Positions 52,873-62,248 of a stretch of DNA of 64,000 nucleotides are shown here, in pieces; the first letter of the stretch is position 1, and each line of letters starts with the position of its first letter. The DNA comes from Verrucomicrobia bacterium ADurb.Bin006 (GTDB lineage Bacteria; Verrucomicrobiota; Verrucomicrobiia; Limisphaerales; J093): NCBI GenBank assembly GCA_002071485.1, contig MWFF01000035.1, positions 1 through 64,000 on the forward strand, in the 5' to 3' direction. The translations under genes were made by a program, and so were the position numbers. Below the pieces are notes generated by a model. The model was not told the DNA's origin and did not search any database. It was given only the letters and a program-made list of their open reading frames with translations.

Positions 52873-52940
52873 CCCGCATTGAAGTCCTCTTGCGAAGTCC
52901 GAGTGCCCCATGCACAGACGGGGTGTGAATATGCGGGCTA
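52870..52940. repeat. ~72-bp GCCCGCAT palindrome, copy C
   Basis: TAGCCCGCAT ... ATGCGGGCTA, with the inner GAAGTCCTC and ATGCACAGACGGGG of the family. The first TAG is the stop of the GH109-like gene and, on the other strand, the last TAG is the stop of pgpA. Confidence 0.85.
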
Positions 52941-53465
52941 GCTGAGCCAGGCACAGGGCATCCAGATGATGTTCGATGCAAGTCCGGCCAGGACATCGTC
53001 GATCGTGACACCCCACCCTCCCGGCATCGCCTGGCTTTGACGGATGGGCCAGGGCTTGAGGACATCGAACACACGGAAGGCAACAAAACCGGCTGCCAAG
53101 ACCAGCCATCCGCGCCCCGTCACCAAGACCTCCGGCGCGGGCATCGCGCCCGTCACCCAGAGATGATGACCGATCCATCCGGCGAAACACAAGGGAAGCG
53201 CCGTGATCTCATCGAGCACGACCGAGCCCGGATCGCGTTCCCGAAGAAGCCGCTCAGCCAGCCCACACACAACGACCGACAGAGCCAGCCCCGCCGCAAC
53301 GCCCAGTCCGTACCACCAGACGCTCCGTGTCGCGAGCAACACAAGCGTCCAGGCCAGGCCGACCACCGATCCGAACGTGCCCGGAGCGACCGGCACACGC
53401 CCGACACCGAAGCCTCGAGCTAGCCAAAGGACAAGGGCGTCCCTCCACTTGCGCTCACATGTCAT
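52938..53465 (-). CDS. pgpA: Phosphatidylglycerophosphatase A
   Basis: 175 residues from the ATG at 53465. Marks: GFGVGRVPVAPGTFGSVVGL, DPGSVVLDEITALPL, FRVFDVLKPWPIRQSQAMPG and GWGVTIDDVLAG, typical of PgpA; four helices. It removes the phosphate from phosphatidylglycerol-phosphate in the inner membrane, the step after PgsA. Its start overlaps the pgsA end by 11 nt, so the two are translationally coupled. The stop codon lies in palindrome copy C. Confidence 0.93.
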   Translation of the reverse strand: MTCERKWRDALVLWLARGFGVGRVPVAPGTFGSVVGLAWTLVLLATRSVWWYGLGVAAGLALSVVVCGLAERLLRERDPGSVVLDEITALPLCFAGWIGHHLWVTGAMPAPEVLVTGRGWLVLAAGFVAFRVFDVLKPWPIRQSQAMPGGWGVTIDDVLAGLASNIIWMPCAWLS

Positions 53466-54051
53466 CGAGATAGAGCGCCCGGTTTCGCCAGAGATAGAGA
53501 GCACCGGAGGTCACGGTCAGCACAACTGTCATATAGAGGGCGAGTTGGGTGAAGGCAGGCACCCACCACTCGAACAGCCCGCGAAGCCAGGACCACCACT
53601 CGACGTGCGCGTCCAGCACGAGCAATGAAATGATCGCCACGATCTGCGAGACGGTCTTGTGCTTACCGTAACCCTCCGCCGCCAGCACGATGCGCTTGGA
53701 CGCCGCCAGCAGTCGCAGGCCGGTGATCGTCAGTTCGCGCGCCACGATCAGCACCACCATCCACCCCTCGACCGTCACCGGAGCCGACGGATTCATCCGG
53801 CCGCGTTCGAGCAGCATGATGAACGCCGTGCAGATCAGAACCTTGTCGGCCAGCGGGTCCATGAGGATGCCGAAGTTGGTGATCAGACCGCGCCGACGGG
53901 CGATCCGTCCGTCCAGGTAGTCCGTGATGCCTGCGGCGCAGAAAAACACCAGGGCCAGCGTGTCGTTGACGGGCCCGCGCGACAACACCGCCAAAACAAA
54001 GACCACCGTGAGCGCAAAACGCGACACTGTGAGTTTGTTCGGCAGATTCAT
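53455..54051 (-). CDS. pgsA: CDP-diacylglycerol-glycerol-3-phosphate 3-phosphatidyltransferase
   Basis: 198 residues from the ATG at 54051. The CDP-alcohol phosphotransferase signature D-G-x2-A-R-x8-G-x3-D-x3-D is complete in DGRIARRRGLITNFGILMDP followed by LADK. Six helices. It makes phosphatidylglycerol-phosphate from CDP-diacylglycerol and glycerol-3-phosphate in the inner membrane, the step before PgpA. First gene of the pgsA-pgpA pair. A degraded GGGTCTGTGCA repeat lies just before its start. Confidence 0.94.
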   Translation of the reverse strand: MNLPNKLTVSRFALTVVFVLAVLSRGPVNDTLALVFFCAAGITDYLDGRIARRRGLITNFGILMDPLADKVLICTAFIMLLERGRMNPSAPVTVEGWMVVLIVARELTITGLRLLAASKRIVLAAEGYGKHKTVSQIVAIISLLVLDAHVEWWSWLRGLFEWWVPAFTQLALYMTVVLTVTSGALYLWRNRALYLDDM

Positions 54052-54057
54052 GAGCCC

Positions 54058-54106
54058 AAAGGATCTGTGCAAAACTCAATTCCTATTTCTTGCACAAACC
54101 GCTGAG
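54058..54106. repeat. GGGTCTGTGCA element, degraded copy
   Basis: AAAGGATCTGTGCAAAACTC and TATTTCTTGCACAAACCGCT are imperfect arms of the family at 4594 and 41087. It lies 7 bp before the pgsA start codon. Confidence 0.5.
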
Positions 54107-54505
54107 TCTTGTTCGTCCAGCGGCGGAGTCTAAAGGGGCGGGGCGGCTTCGTCGAGCCTTGCGCGAAGAGCCTTGGTGGAGGGCCACGGTCATTTCATTT
54201 AAATTCCTGAAGGGTTGCTGTTGTTGAGGTTGTAAATAACGCTTGTCAATTGGCGCGGTTTGGGGCGTAGTAGGCGTGCGATGATCTCGACAAACCACGA
54301 ACTGTTCAGTGCCGATCCGCCCGTTTCCTTTCTCAAGAACAAGGGCCAGATTCTCCTTGGGCCAGTTCCTGAGGAAGAACTTGTCCTCTTCGGGAATCTG
54401 TGTTCCGCCCTGAATCGGTGTGGGAATTCTCTGGCTCGCTCGACCCGTGCCGTGCACCGAATCGGTGGGGAACTCCACACAGATTCGGGTCGGAACACAG
54501 ATTGA
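54107..54505. other. Non-coding stretch with a long inverted repeat
   Basis: No gene is supported here. An inverted repeat at 54395-54503 is formed by AATCTGTGTTCCGCCCTGAA and following bases on the left and the complement on the right (about 35 nt arms, about 80% paired). It may be another palindromic element or an insertion-sequence end. Confidence 0.5.
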
Positions 54506-54799
54506 ACGAGCGGAGAGCCGAACTTCCCCGACCCGCGCCGTGCCAACCGCACCTATCCGTGTTGGTCGCTGCTGGTGTTCATCGCCATGGCCCTGTTTGC
54601 CGGCCGTGACAACGTCGCCGCCGTTCAGCGATACGCCCAGTTCCTCACCCAGACCCAACGCGCTTGGCTTGGCTTTCCGCGCAAGAAAGGCACCTCTTTT
54701 CGCAAAGTCCCCAGCTACTCCGCCCTGCGCAATCTGCTCATCCGAATCGATCCTCATCAACTGGCCGACTGCCTCAATCGTTGGCTCCAGGCCAACTGA
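54506..54799 (+). pseudogene. ISAs1-like transposase N-terminal fragment
   Basis: The frame FPDPRRANRTYPCWSLLVFI, AMALFAGRDNVAAVQRYAQF and SYSALRNLLIRIDPHQLADC resembles the N-terminal region of ISAs1/H-repeat transposases. A stop precedes it and no catalytic DDE part follows; it ends at 54799 exactly where an opposite-strand transposase fragment begins. Confidence 0.65.
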
Positions 54800-55011
54800 T
54801 AGAGTCGGTCGCGGCGCGAGCGCAGGCAGACTTCCAAGTCGGCCAGACTCTCACGGTAGGTTATCTGAGTGAAGGACATCGTCAGGAACTGCTCCCAACA
54901 AGAGAAACTCAGAACCTTGTAGTCACCGCGGTAACGGGCGACACAACGGCGGAACTGCTCGGGATGAACCCAGGCCATGACTTGAGCGAAGACGTTTTTT
55001 CCAATATGCAT
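54795..55011 (-). pseudogene. IS4-family (DUF4372) transposase N-terminal fragment
   Basis: MHIGKNVFAQVMAWVHPEQF, RRCVARYRGDYKVLSFSCWE, QFLTMSFTQITYRESLADLE and CLRSRRDRLYQL are the DUF4372 start of IS4-type transposases. It is cut at about residue 73 where the ISAs1-like fragment begins. Confidence 0.75.
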
Positions 55012-55095
55012 TTCGGGAGTTTGGCGGGGAACCTGCTTTGCGAAATGCCAAAATCGCGCTCAAATCGCTCACACCTCCTTCCAGCTCCATCATCC

Positions 55096-56745
55096 CTATT
55101 TGGAACCGGATCCAGCAGATCCTACTCGCCGTGGCCGGATGATAGTGATCCTCTTGATTCCCCCCGCCTTCATCCACTTCGATTCCGCCGCCGCCACCTC
55201 CTCGGGCGAGGCCAGACAAGGCCAGAGGAGATCGCGCCCGAATTCCCATCCGCAAACATCGCCCTGAGAATCCCGGCCGTCCCCGCCGTCATCTACCCCG
55301 TCCGAACTCACCGAATACAACTCGTACGCCCCGCCGGCAACCGGTCGATAGCGCATGGGCGCATCGGCGAACCAATCGTGCGGAACGGAGGTCAGAAACT
55401 CCGGAACCAGGGCCTCGAGTGTGGGCGGCAGCCGTCCATGCCGAAGCCGATGACGCTTGAGGGCGATCGCTGCGACAATCTGCTCGCGCATCACGTCCAT
55501 CGGCGCCGCTTCGTCCGGCAGGTCCAGCAGGATGTCCGAGGGCATTAAGGTCGCCGGAGCCACCCAGAACCTGATTCGGTTGTACCGGTTCATCATTTTC
55601 CCGAACAGGCCGCTCCTCGCGTATGGATGCAAGTCCTGATCGGACGGAACGGCGGCCTTGGCCTTCCACCGTCGATCGCGCGCCGCGCGCCGGACGGTCT
55701 CGATCTGCTTCTGCATCTCGCGGTGATGAAACAACAGGTCCTGCTTGGCCCAGGCGAACCGCCAGCAGACCAGGTGCATCATGCCCCTGCACCAACCCCC
55801 AAATTCGATCACTGGCTGGAACAACTGATCGAGTTCGCCCTGCGGCGCGCTCGCTGACGAGGCTCCAAACAAATCGAGGGTCGGACCGTCAATCAACTCG
55901 ACCAGCTCCCACACCGAGTAGCGTTTCGGATCGTAAGCCAGCGCAACCTGCGCGCGCCAGCCTTCGAGCGCCCGACCCATCGGCGCCATGAACTCCTGTT
56001 TTTCCCAGCGCGCCTGGAGCGCCTCGAGTTGAGCGTCCGTCCAACCCTCGGTCTCGAGCGCCTCCCAAACACCACCCTGGATGATCGCCGCGCCCGCGAT
56101 GCGCACCAACTGCGAGATCAGAAGAGGCTCGTCTTCGAGCAGGTCCAGAAGATACGTCGCCGCCATCAGATTCTCCCAGGCCTCATCCAGTCGCCCCTCG
56201 TGAAGCGCATGGACCGTGTCCGCGTTCAACGCCTGTATGGCCGACTTCGCGGGCGCCAGGTGCGGCAGGATCATCTCGAAATCCTCCTCGTCGAAAACCT
56301 CCTCGAGATCCAGCCGGATGAACAACGCGCGGTTCGTCAGCATCCGACGCAGTTCGGAAAGCGGCCCCCGCAACGACTCGAACTCGGATGCCAAATCCCG
56401 CCACCCGTTCGTGCGCCCGTCGCTGTCGATCCACCGCTCAGCGGCCGAAAGCAACCGCGCCTTCCCCGGCGCAACCATCTGCATCCCCGTCGGTACGGTC
56501 GCCGGGGCGCGCGCCGCGGCCAGGAGGTCTTCGGCTTCGGACGCGCTCACGATGCGCACCGCGGCGTTCGTCGGCAACAAAGGCACCAATTCCTGAAAGT
56601 CGATCTTCTCGCCCCGAGCCCGCATCTCCCGCTGCCAGGCGGAGAGCGCCAGAGACCCCCGCATCCGTTCCTCGATCAGGAACAAAGCCGCCAAACCGGC
56701 AAGACCGGCGGCGACAAACAGCATGCGACGCGTCACTCGAGTCAT
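55096..56745 (-). CDS. Membrane-anchored protein of unknown function
   Basis: 549 residues from the ATG at 56745. One N-terminal helix (RRMLFVAAGLAGLAALFLIE) and a large helical, acidic body (LYS-poor; LLDLLEDEPLLISQLVRIAG; EGWTDAQLEALQARWEKQEF). The C-terminal quarter has LKRHRLRHGRLPPTLEALVP and YELYSVSSDGVDDGGDGRDS, the hallmark end of a family of unknown verrucomicrobial/planctomycete proteins related in style to pseudopilin C-terminal domains. No enzyme motif was found. It lies between transposase fragments but looks intact. Confidence 0.7.
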   Translation of the reverse strand: MTRVTRRMLFVAAGLAGLAALFLIEERMRGSLALSAWQREMRARGEKIDFQELVPLLPTNAAVRIVSASEAEDLLAAARAPATVPTGMQMVAPGKARLLSAAERWIDSDGRTNGWRDLASEFESLRGPLSELRRMLTNRALFIRLDLEEVFDEEDFEMILPHLAPAKSAIQALNADTVHALHEGRLDEAWENLMAATYLLDLLEDEPLLISQLVRIAGAAIIQGGVWEALETEGWTDAQLEALQARWEKQEFMAPMGRALEGWRAQVALAYDPKRYSVWELVELIDGPTLDLFGASSASAPQGELDQLFQPVIEFGGWCRGMMHLVCWRFAWAKQDLLFHHREMQKQIETVRRAARDRRWKAKAAVPSDQDLHPYARSGLFGKMMNRYNRIRFWVAPATLMPSDILLDLPDEAAPMDVMREQIVAAIALKRHRLRHGRLPPTLEALVPEFLTSVPHDWFADAPMRYRPVAGGAYELYSVSSDGVDDGGDGRDSQGDVCGWEFGRDLLWPCLASPEEVAAAESKWMKAGGIKRITIIRPRRVGSAGSGSK

Positions 56746-56817
56746 CCGAACCACTCTGACACGCCGCGCCACCGATCGTCACGTCCAGATCGTCATTGAC
56801 AGGCGACTGGCAACGGA

Positions 56818-57048
56818 AGCAGTAGCAGCAGCTATTTGGAGGGCGACTCCAACGCCTTGGCGGCTTGGGGGTATAATCGGAACCACAAGGAGGGCAAGAA
56901 ACAGGTCGTCGCCGGGCTTTTGACCGACAGCCAGGGGGAGCCGGTCTCGATCCAGGTTTATCGCGGCAACACCAACGATCTCAATACCTTCGGCCACCAA
57001 GTCCATAAGATCAAAAGTTGGTTCTTCCGGCGACGGTGCCGAAGCCCA
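56818..57048 (+). pseudogene. IS1634/IS4-like transposase internal fragment
   Basis: SYLEGDSNALAAWGYNRNHK, EGKKQVVAGLLTDSQGEPVS and IQVYRGNTNDLNTFGHQVHK are typical of the central part of an IS1634/IS4-type transposase (the first catalytic strand region). Neither ends is present; the frame is lost after KSWF. The rest of the gap to 57308 holds no gene I can support. Confidence 0.7.
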
Positions 57049-57308
57049 AGTCACCGTAGGCACGCGCAAGAAAATCAACCACGTGCGTAAACCCCTTGAA
57101 AAATAAGGCCGAAACCACGATCCCGGCTTCAGATTTTGATGGAACTTCCGCTGTGTGGAGGGGGCGCATCCCGGCTTTGATGAATCGATGAGCCGATTCT
57201 CCTTGATGGGCGCGGGTTTCACAGACCCGGAAATCTCACCCGCAGACCGTCCGGAATGCCGCGATCGTCCCACTGATGAGATTCCCGGACCATGAGCGCG
57301 GCACGGTG

Positions 57309-57965
57309 TCATTGGCTGGGAGGGTCTGGCCGAGGGTCATGACCCGCGCCACCGTATCGTTCCCGGATCATCTTGAGAATGACGAAGGACTCGCGCTCGC
57401 GCTCTTCGAGCGAGCCGGTGATATAGGCGATCGTCTCCAGGTGCGCTGGGATGAAGAGCTTCGAGAGGGCGTTGCAGCGGCGCTGGGTCTTGCGCAACTC
57501 GCGGGCCAGGCGGATGACCGCGTTCTCCAACTCGGCCAGTTCCGCCAACAAAGGCAGGACCTCGACGAAGCGCTGCATGGCCACGTCAGTGTTTGCGGAC
57601 GTGGTGCTGACGCCGAACTGCGGGCCAGACGCATCCAGCCGCGCCTGCACATGGGGCACGTGCAGGCCCATGAGGGGCTGGGGGGCGAGCATCACGCGAT
57701 GGTCCAGCCGCACGGCGAGGGCGGCGCAGTCGAGGGCTGCCGAACCGATGTCCAGCACCGCTTCGCCCAGGGCGTCGTAGGCGCGGCGCAGGGCCTGCTC
57801 GACCCGGCCCTCGGCTTCCTGTGCCCGATCCAGGCGGCTCATCAGTTCGAAAACCAGGATTTGCCGCTTCTGATCGAGCAGATCGTAACCTTCCTCGGCG
57901 AAGGCGAGCTGTCGCTTCAGGGCGAGGAGGCTCGACTTGGTGGGTGGGACGTTGAGCTTGGGCAT
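57309..57965 (-). CDS. atpD: V/A-type ATP synthase subunit D
   Basis: 218 residues. MPKLNVPPTKSSLLALKRQL is the standard start of the central-stalk subunit; the rest is a long coiled coil with a short beta region in the middle (HVPHVQARLDASGPQFGVST) and RRCNALSKLFIPAHLETIAY near the C terminus. It is the rotor axle that couples the A3B3 head to the membrane ring. Last gene of the operon, 92 nt after the atpB stop; the gap holds a decayed 72-bp-type palindrome. Confidence 0.93.
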   Translation of the reverse strand: MPKLNVPPTKSSLLALKRQLAFAEEGYDLLDQKRQILVFELMSRLDRAQEAEGRVEQALRRAYDALGEAVLDIGSAALDCAALAVRLDHRVMLAPQPLMGLHVPHVQARLDASGPQFGVSTTSANTDVAMQRFVEVLPLLAELAELENAVIRLARELRKTQRRCNALSKLFIPAHLETIAYITGSLEERERESFVILKMIRERYGGAGHDPRPDPPSQ

Positions 57966-58013
57966 GATAGCGAGCCGGAGGATATCGGTTTTCGAGTGCT
58001 GCCCTTCATTTCA

Positions 58014-58060
58014 TAGCCCGTGAGTCTGTGTCCTTGTCGTGGCATGAGATTTCCGGGCTA
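58014..58060. repeat. Decayed ~72-bp-type palindrome
   Basis: TAGCCCG (58014-58020) and CGGGCTA (58054-58060) form the ends of a shortened element; the atpB stop TAG is its last triplet on the minus strand. Confidence 0.45.
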
Positions 58061-59482
58061 GGCGACTGCCTGTTGCGGAGCCTGCTTGCGGTAATACAAC
58101 TCCACCAGCGCGTCGCTCGCGCGGTGGAGTTCGTCGCGCGGAAGCATCGAGAGCACATCCCAACCGAGTTCGAGTGTGGTCTGTATCGAACGATTCTCGT
58201 ATTCGCCCTGGTTCAGGAAGCGTCGCTCGAAGGCCTCGCCGAACTGCATGTATTGCCTGTCGAGGGCATTGAGTTCCTCCTCGCCGATGACGTCGGCCAG
58301 CGCGCGCACCTTCTTCACGTAGGCATAGCAGGCGAACAACTGGCTTGCGAGGGCCGGATGATCGTCGCGCGTGAAGCCCTGCCCCACGCCGTCCTTCATG
58401 AGGCGCGAAAGGCTGGGCAGCCCGGCGATCGGCGGATAGATCGCGCGTTGGAACAGTTCGCGGTCCAGCACGATCTGGCCCTCGGTGATGTACCCCGTGA
58501 GATCGGGCACGGGATGGCTGATGTCGTCGGCGGGCATGGTGAGGATCGCGACCTGCGTGATCGAGCCGGGCGAACCCTCGATCCGCCCCGCGCGCTCGTA
58601 AATGCTCGCCAGGTCGGAATAGAGGTAGCCTGGGTAACCTTTGCGCCCGGGGATTTCGCCGCGCGCGGTGCCGACTTCCCGCAGGCTCTCGCAATAGTTG
58701 GTCATGTCGGTCAGCAGCACCAGGACATGCTGGCCGCAGTCGAAGGCGAGGTGCTCGGCTGCAGTGAGGGCGACGCGCGGCGTCAACAGGCGCTCGACGC
58801 TGGGCGCGTCGGCGAGGCAGAGGAACATGGCCACCCGGGCCAGCGCTCCGGAATCCTCGAAATTCCGGATGAAGAAATCCGCCACTTCGTGCTTCACGCC
58901 CATGGCGGCAAACACAATCGAGAACGCGCTCTGCTCTTCGAGCAGGCACGCCTGGCGGACAATCTGCGCCGCGACGCGGTCGTGCGGCAGGCCGTTCCCG
59001 GAAAACATCGGCAGTTTCTGTCCGCGCACCAGCGCGTTCATGCCGTCGATGGCGGACAGGCCGGTCTGGATGAACTCGCGCGGATAGCGCCGGGCGCAAG
59101 GATTGATCGGACGGCCGTTGACGTCGCGCAAATCCGCCGAGAGCGGCGGCGGCCCGCCGTCCGCCGGGCGGCCCAGGCCGTCGAAGACGCGTCCCAACAT
59201 GTGTCGCGACACGGGCAGGAGAAAACTCGCACCGAGGAAACGCGCGCGCAGGCTCTGGTTGGAGAGTCCGGTTGTGCCTTCGAGGACCTGGATGACGGCT
59301 TGTTCCCCGGAAATGTCGAGCACGCGGCCGACGCGCGGATGGCCTTCGGGATCGAGGATTTCCACCACCTCGTCGAAGCCCACATCGCGAACGCGCTCGA
59401 TCACCACAAGCGGCCCGTCGATGCGCGCCGCGCCGAGGTATTCGAGCCCCCGATCCTGCACGGTGAAGTTCAGTTCAGACAT
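58058..59482 (-). CDS. atpB: V/A-type ATP synthase subunit B
   Basis: 474 residues from the ATG at 59482. Non-catalytic nucleotide-binding head subunit: LDISGEQAVIQVLEGTTGLS, GRVFDGLGRPADGGPPP, LPMFSGNGLPHDRVAAQIVR (degenerate P-loop) and VLVLLTDMTNYCESLREVGT. The start overlaps the atpA stop by 8 nt. It alternates with A in the hexamer. Length and domains are normal. Confidence 0.95.
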   Translation of the reverse strand: MSELNFTVQDRGLEYLGAARIDGPLVVIERVRDVGFDEVVEILDPEGHPRVGRVLDISGEQAVIQVLEGTTGLSNQSLRARFLGASFLLPVSRHMLGRVFDGLGRPADGGPPPLSADLRDVNGRPINPCARRYPREFIQTGLSAIDGMNALVRGQKLPMFSGNGLPHDRVAAQIVRQACLLEEQSAFSIVFAAMGVKHEVADFFIRNFEDSGALARVAMFLCLADAPSVERLLTPRVALTAAEHLAFDCGQHVLVLLTDMTNYCESLREVGTARGEIPGRKGYPGYLYSDLASIYERAGRIEGSPGSITQVAILTMPADDISHPVPDLTGYITEGQIVLDRELFQRAIYPPIAGLPSLSRLMKDGVGQGFTRDDHPALASQLFACYAYVKKVRALADVIGEEELNALDRQYMQFGEAFERRFLNQGEYENRSIQTTLELGWDVLSMLPRDELHRASDALVELYYRKQAPQQAVA

Positions 59483-61271
59483 CCTGTCGGTCCTCCTGGG
59501 CGGAGCGCTTTGCCAGCGCCGCGAGTTCGTCGCGCACGCGTTGCTCGAGTTCTTCGAGACGCGACAATTCGTCGTTACCGAACGTTTCCTTGGCCTGAAG
59601 CACTTTGGGCACACAGGGCAATTGCCGCACCCGCGCCAAAGGAACGCCGGCCTCGACCAGATCGCGTCCCCCGCGATAAAGCGTCAGGATGAGCCGAAGC
59701 AAGGCCACCTGGCGTTCCGGCGCGCAGAAGGTGTCCTTGTCGTGGTAGGCGCTCTGCGCCAGGAAACCGTCCTTCAGCATCTCCGCGATGAACAGGATCA
59801 AGCGCTGCGAGTCAGGAAGCACATCCGGGCCGACGAGGCGGACAACCTGCTGCAGCCGCTCCTCGCGCTGGAGCAGCGTGAGGGCCTCCGTGCGCAGATC
59901 GCTCCACCCGGGCGCCCGCTGTTCCCACCACGCGGCGACGTTCTCGGCGTATTCGGAATAGGACTGCAGCCAATGGATCGCCGGGTAGTGGCGGGCGTTG
60001 GCCAACTCGGTGTCCAACGCCCAGAAGCAGCGGATGAACCGACGCGTGTGCTGCGTCACCGGCTCCGAGAAGTCGCCTCCCGGCGGACTGACGGCCCCGA
60101 CGATTGTCACCGACGCGAGCTCTCCCGCCAGCGTAGTCACGGCGCCGCCGCGCTCGTAAAACTGGGCCAGCCGCGTCGCCAGTGTGGCCGGGAAACCTTC
60201 CTCGGCGGGCATTTCCTCGAGGCGCGCCGCCAGTTCGCGGAGGGCCTCGGCCCAGCGACTGGTGGAGTCGGCGAAAACGGCGACGTTGAGCCCCTGGTCG
60301 CGGTAGTACTCTGCCAGGGTGATGCCTGTGTAGATGGAGACCTCGCGTGCCGCCACCGGCATGTTCGATGTATTGGCGATCAGGATGGTGCGCTCCATGA
60401 GCGGGCGGCCGGAGCGCGGATCCTTCAACTCGGGGAATTCACGCAGCACGCTGGTCATCTCATTGCCGCGCTCGCCACAGCCGATAAAAACGATGATCTC
60501 CGCGTCCGACCACTTGGCGAGTTGGTGCTGGGTGATCGTCTTGCCGGTGCCGAAGCCGCCCGGAATCGCGCCCGCGCCGCCCTTGCCCATCGGGAAGAAC
60601 GTGTCGATGACACGCTGGCCGGTGAGGAGTGGCAGGCCGACGCGCCAGCGTTCGCGAATCGGGCGCGGCTGACGAACTGGCCACCGCTGCATCAGGCTGA
60701 TTGTACGGTCGCCGCCGGGCGTCTCGATGACCGCCACAGGATCGCGCAGGCTGCACTCGCCGGGCGCCACCACCGATTTCACTCGGCCGGCGACCTCGGG
60801 CGGAATCAGTAGGCGGTGCCGCACCAAGGTCGTTTCCGGCACTTCACCGAAGACCTGCCCCGCCGCGACGGTGTCGCCGGGCCGCACCGTGGGCGCAAAA
60901 GGCCAGCGGCGGTCGAGGTCCAGGGGATTCACCTTCTCGCCGCGTTGGATCCACGCGCCGCTGCGCTGCTCGATGCCCGGCAATGGACGCTGGATGCCGT
61001 CGTAGATGTTGCCGATGAGTCCCGGCCCGAGCCACACCGACAGCGGGGCGCCGGTGCATCTGATGGGCGCGCCGGGCTTGAGCATCGTCGTGTCCTCGTA
61101 CACCTGGATGGTGGCCCGGTCGCCGACGAGCCGCACCACCTCACCCACCAGGCCCAGCTCGCCGACGTGCACGACCTCGTACATCGCGGCGCGTCTCATG
61201 CCGACGGCCGTCACGACAGGCCCGCTGATGCGGACAACAATCGACTCGGCACTCTCGGAACTGCTGTTCAT
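59475..61271 (-). CDS. atpA: V/A-type ATP synthase catalytic subunit A
   Basis: 598 residues. Walker A GGFGTGKT at 238-245 (the family usually has G-P-F-G-x-G-K-T), Walker B region [15 protein letters not shown], the A-specific long insert (about 110-190), and [20 protein letters not shown]. Catalytic subunit; couples ATP turnover to ion movement in the inner membrane. The start is 4 nt inside the end of atpE. The Gly for Pro change in Walker A is slight but noticeable. Confidence 0.96.
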   Translation of the reverse strand: MNSSSESAESIVVRISGPVVTAVGMRRAAMYEVVHVGELGLVGEVVRLVGDRATIQVYEDTTMLKPGAPIRCTGAPLSVWLGPGLIGNIYDGIQRPLPGIEQRSGAWIQRGEKVNPLDLDRRWPFAPTVRPGDTVAAGQVFGEVPETTLVRHRLLIPPEVAGRVKSVVAPGECSLRDPVAVIETPGGDRTISLMQRWPVRQPRPIRERWRVGLPLLTGQRVIDTFFPMGKGGAGAIPGGFGTGKTITQHQLAKWSDAEIIVFIGCGERGNEMTSVLREFPELKDPRSGRPLMERTILIANTSNMPVAAREVSIYTGITLAEYYRDQGLNVAVFADSTSRWAEALRELAARLEEMPAEEGFPATLATRLAQFYERGGAVTTLAGELASVTIVGAVSPPGGDFSEPVTQHTRRFIRCFWALDTELANARHYPAIHWLQSYSEYAENVAAWWEQRAPGWSDLRTEALTLLQREERLQQVVRLVGPDVLPDSQRLILFIAEMLKDGFLAQSAYHDKDTFCAPERQVALLRLILTLYRGGRDLVEAGVPLARVRQLPCVPKVLQAKETFGNDELSRLEELEQRVRDELAALAKRSAQEDRQDV

Positions 61272-61909
61272 GAGCCGCCTTGCTCCCCGATCGCCGCACG
61301 CGCCGCGATTTGCCGGCGCAACTCCGGCCAGCAGCGTTCGAGCCGCGCTTCGAGGCTGAGGTTCCAGGCTTGCCGGCTCGTCTCGTCCTCGAGCCAGAGG
61401 CCGTCGCGGTTCAGGTTTGAATCCGCCACCAGCCGGAGCTTCAAGTTCGAGCGGTTGGAACGGTTTCGGATTTCATCCGCCAACTCCCGACCCAGGGCAT
61501 CGTGGTCCGCTTGTGAAAGCCGAAGCTCAAACGCGTCGCCCGCCATTTGCCCGAGCGCCTCGGCCGCCAAACCCGCAATGACCTTTGGAAAGTCGAATGC
61601 GTTTCGCGCGCGGAGTTCGTCGCGGGCGCGATCGTGGATCGCCTGAAGCGCATCCTCGATGCGCGCCGAGCGCATGCGCCCGACCTCGACGGAGACCGTG
61701 GCGAGGATGGCTTCAGTGCGCCGCCTGGCCTCGACTCGCGCTGCTTCCATTCGGTCCGCCCGCGATTGCGCGGCCTCCTTCTCCGCCTCGGCGAGGATGG
61801 ACTCGGCTTTCTGCCGCGCGTGGTTCCGGATCGCTTCCGCACGCCTTCGGGCCTCATCGAGGATTTCCTGGCGCAGCAGTTCGGATGCCTTGGAGTCAGG
61901 AGATTGCAC
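61268..61909 (-). CDS. atpE: V/A-type ATP synthase subunit E (peripheral stalk)
   Basis: 213 residues from a GTG. The N-terminal half is a long charged coiled coil (ARRRAEAIRNHARQKAESIL, AEAEKEAAQSRADRMEAARV); the C-terminal half is a small globular domain that binds the head. It is a stator element. It starts directly after the atpF stop (TGA GTG) and overlaps atpA by 4 nt. No subunit G gene is present in this operon, so E may serve alone or with a distant partner. Confidence 0.85.
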   Translation of the reverse strand: MQSPDSKASELLRQEILDEARRRAEAIRNHARQKAESILAEAEKEAAQSRADRMEAARVEARRRTEAILATVSVEVGRMRSARIEDALQAIHDRARDELRARNAFDFPKVIAGLAAEALGQMAGDAFELRLSQADHDALGRELADEIRNRSNRSNLKLRLVADSNLNRDGLWLEDETSRQAWNLSLEARLERCWPELRRQIAARAAIGEQGGS

Positions 61910-62233
61910 TCAGGTTCCTTCTCTCTTGTCCAGGCGGACACCGACGGCCGCATGCACGAGATGGCGCAGCGTCTTGCGCCCGGCCAGGGGTCCGTCCCGC
62001 CCGGGAATCTCGACGAGCAGCGGACGATCGCGCTCGAGCCGAAAGGCGTCCACCTGCTTGCGCATCGATGCAGCGACCTGTTGCGTGAGGATCACCACGC
62101 CATGCTCCGGGTCCGCAACCGTGGCATCGAGAGCCTCCGCGGCCTCCGATGCCGAAGTGACGACACGGCCCTCGACGCCGGCCAGACGGAAGCCACGCAC
62201 GGTGTCTTCGTCCGCGATGCAGTAGAACTTCAC
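61910..62233 (-). CDS. atpF: V/A-type ATP synthase subunit F
   Basis: 107 residues from a GTG. MKFYCIADEDTVRGFRLAGV and EHGVVILTQQVAASMRKQVD are the CheY-like fold of the rotor-associated F subunit, ending PLLVEIPGRDGPL. Lies between atpK and atpE with 15 nt to the former. It regulates the rotor. Confidence 0.9.
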   Translation of the reverse strand: MKFYCIADEDTVRGFRLAGVEGRVVTSASEAAEALDATVADPEHGVVILTQQVAASMRKQVDAFRLERDRPLLVEIPGRDGPLAGRKTLRHLVHAAVGVRLDKREGT

Positions 62234-62248
62234 CCTCGGCCTCCCGGC

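Noticed and set aside
54083-54760. 225-codon minus-strand frame before the IS fragments
   Set aside because: It is antisense to the transposase fragment and holds Gln/Pro-rich low-complexity sequence without family marks.
59103-60812. Long open frames antisense to the V-ATPase A and B subunits
   Set aside because: Both subunits are unmistakable on the other strand; the antisense products match nothing.
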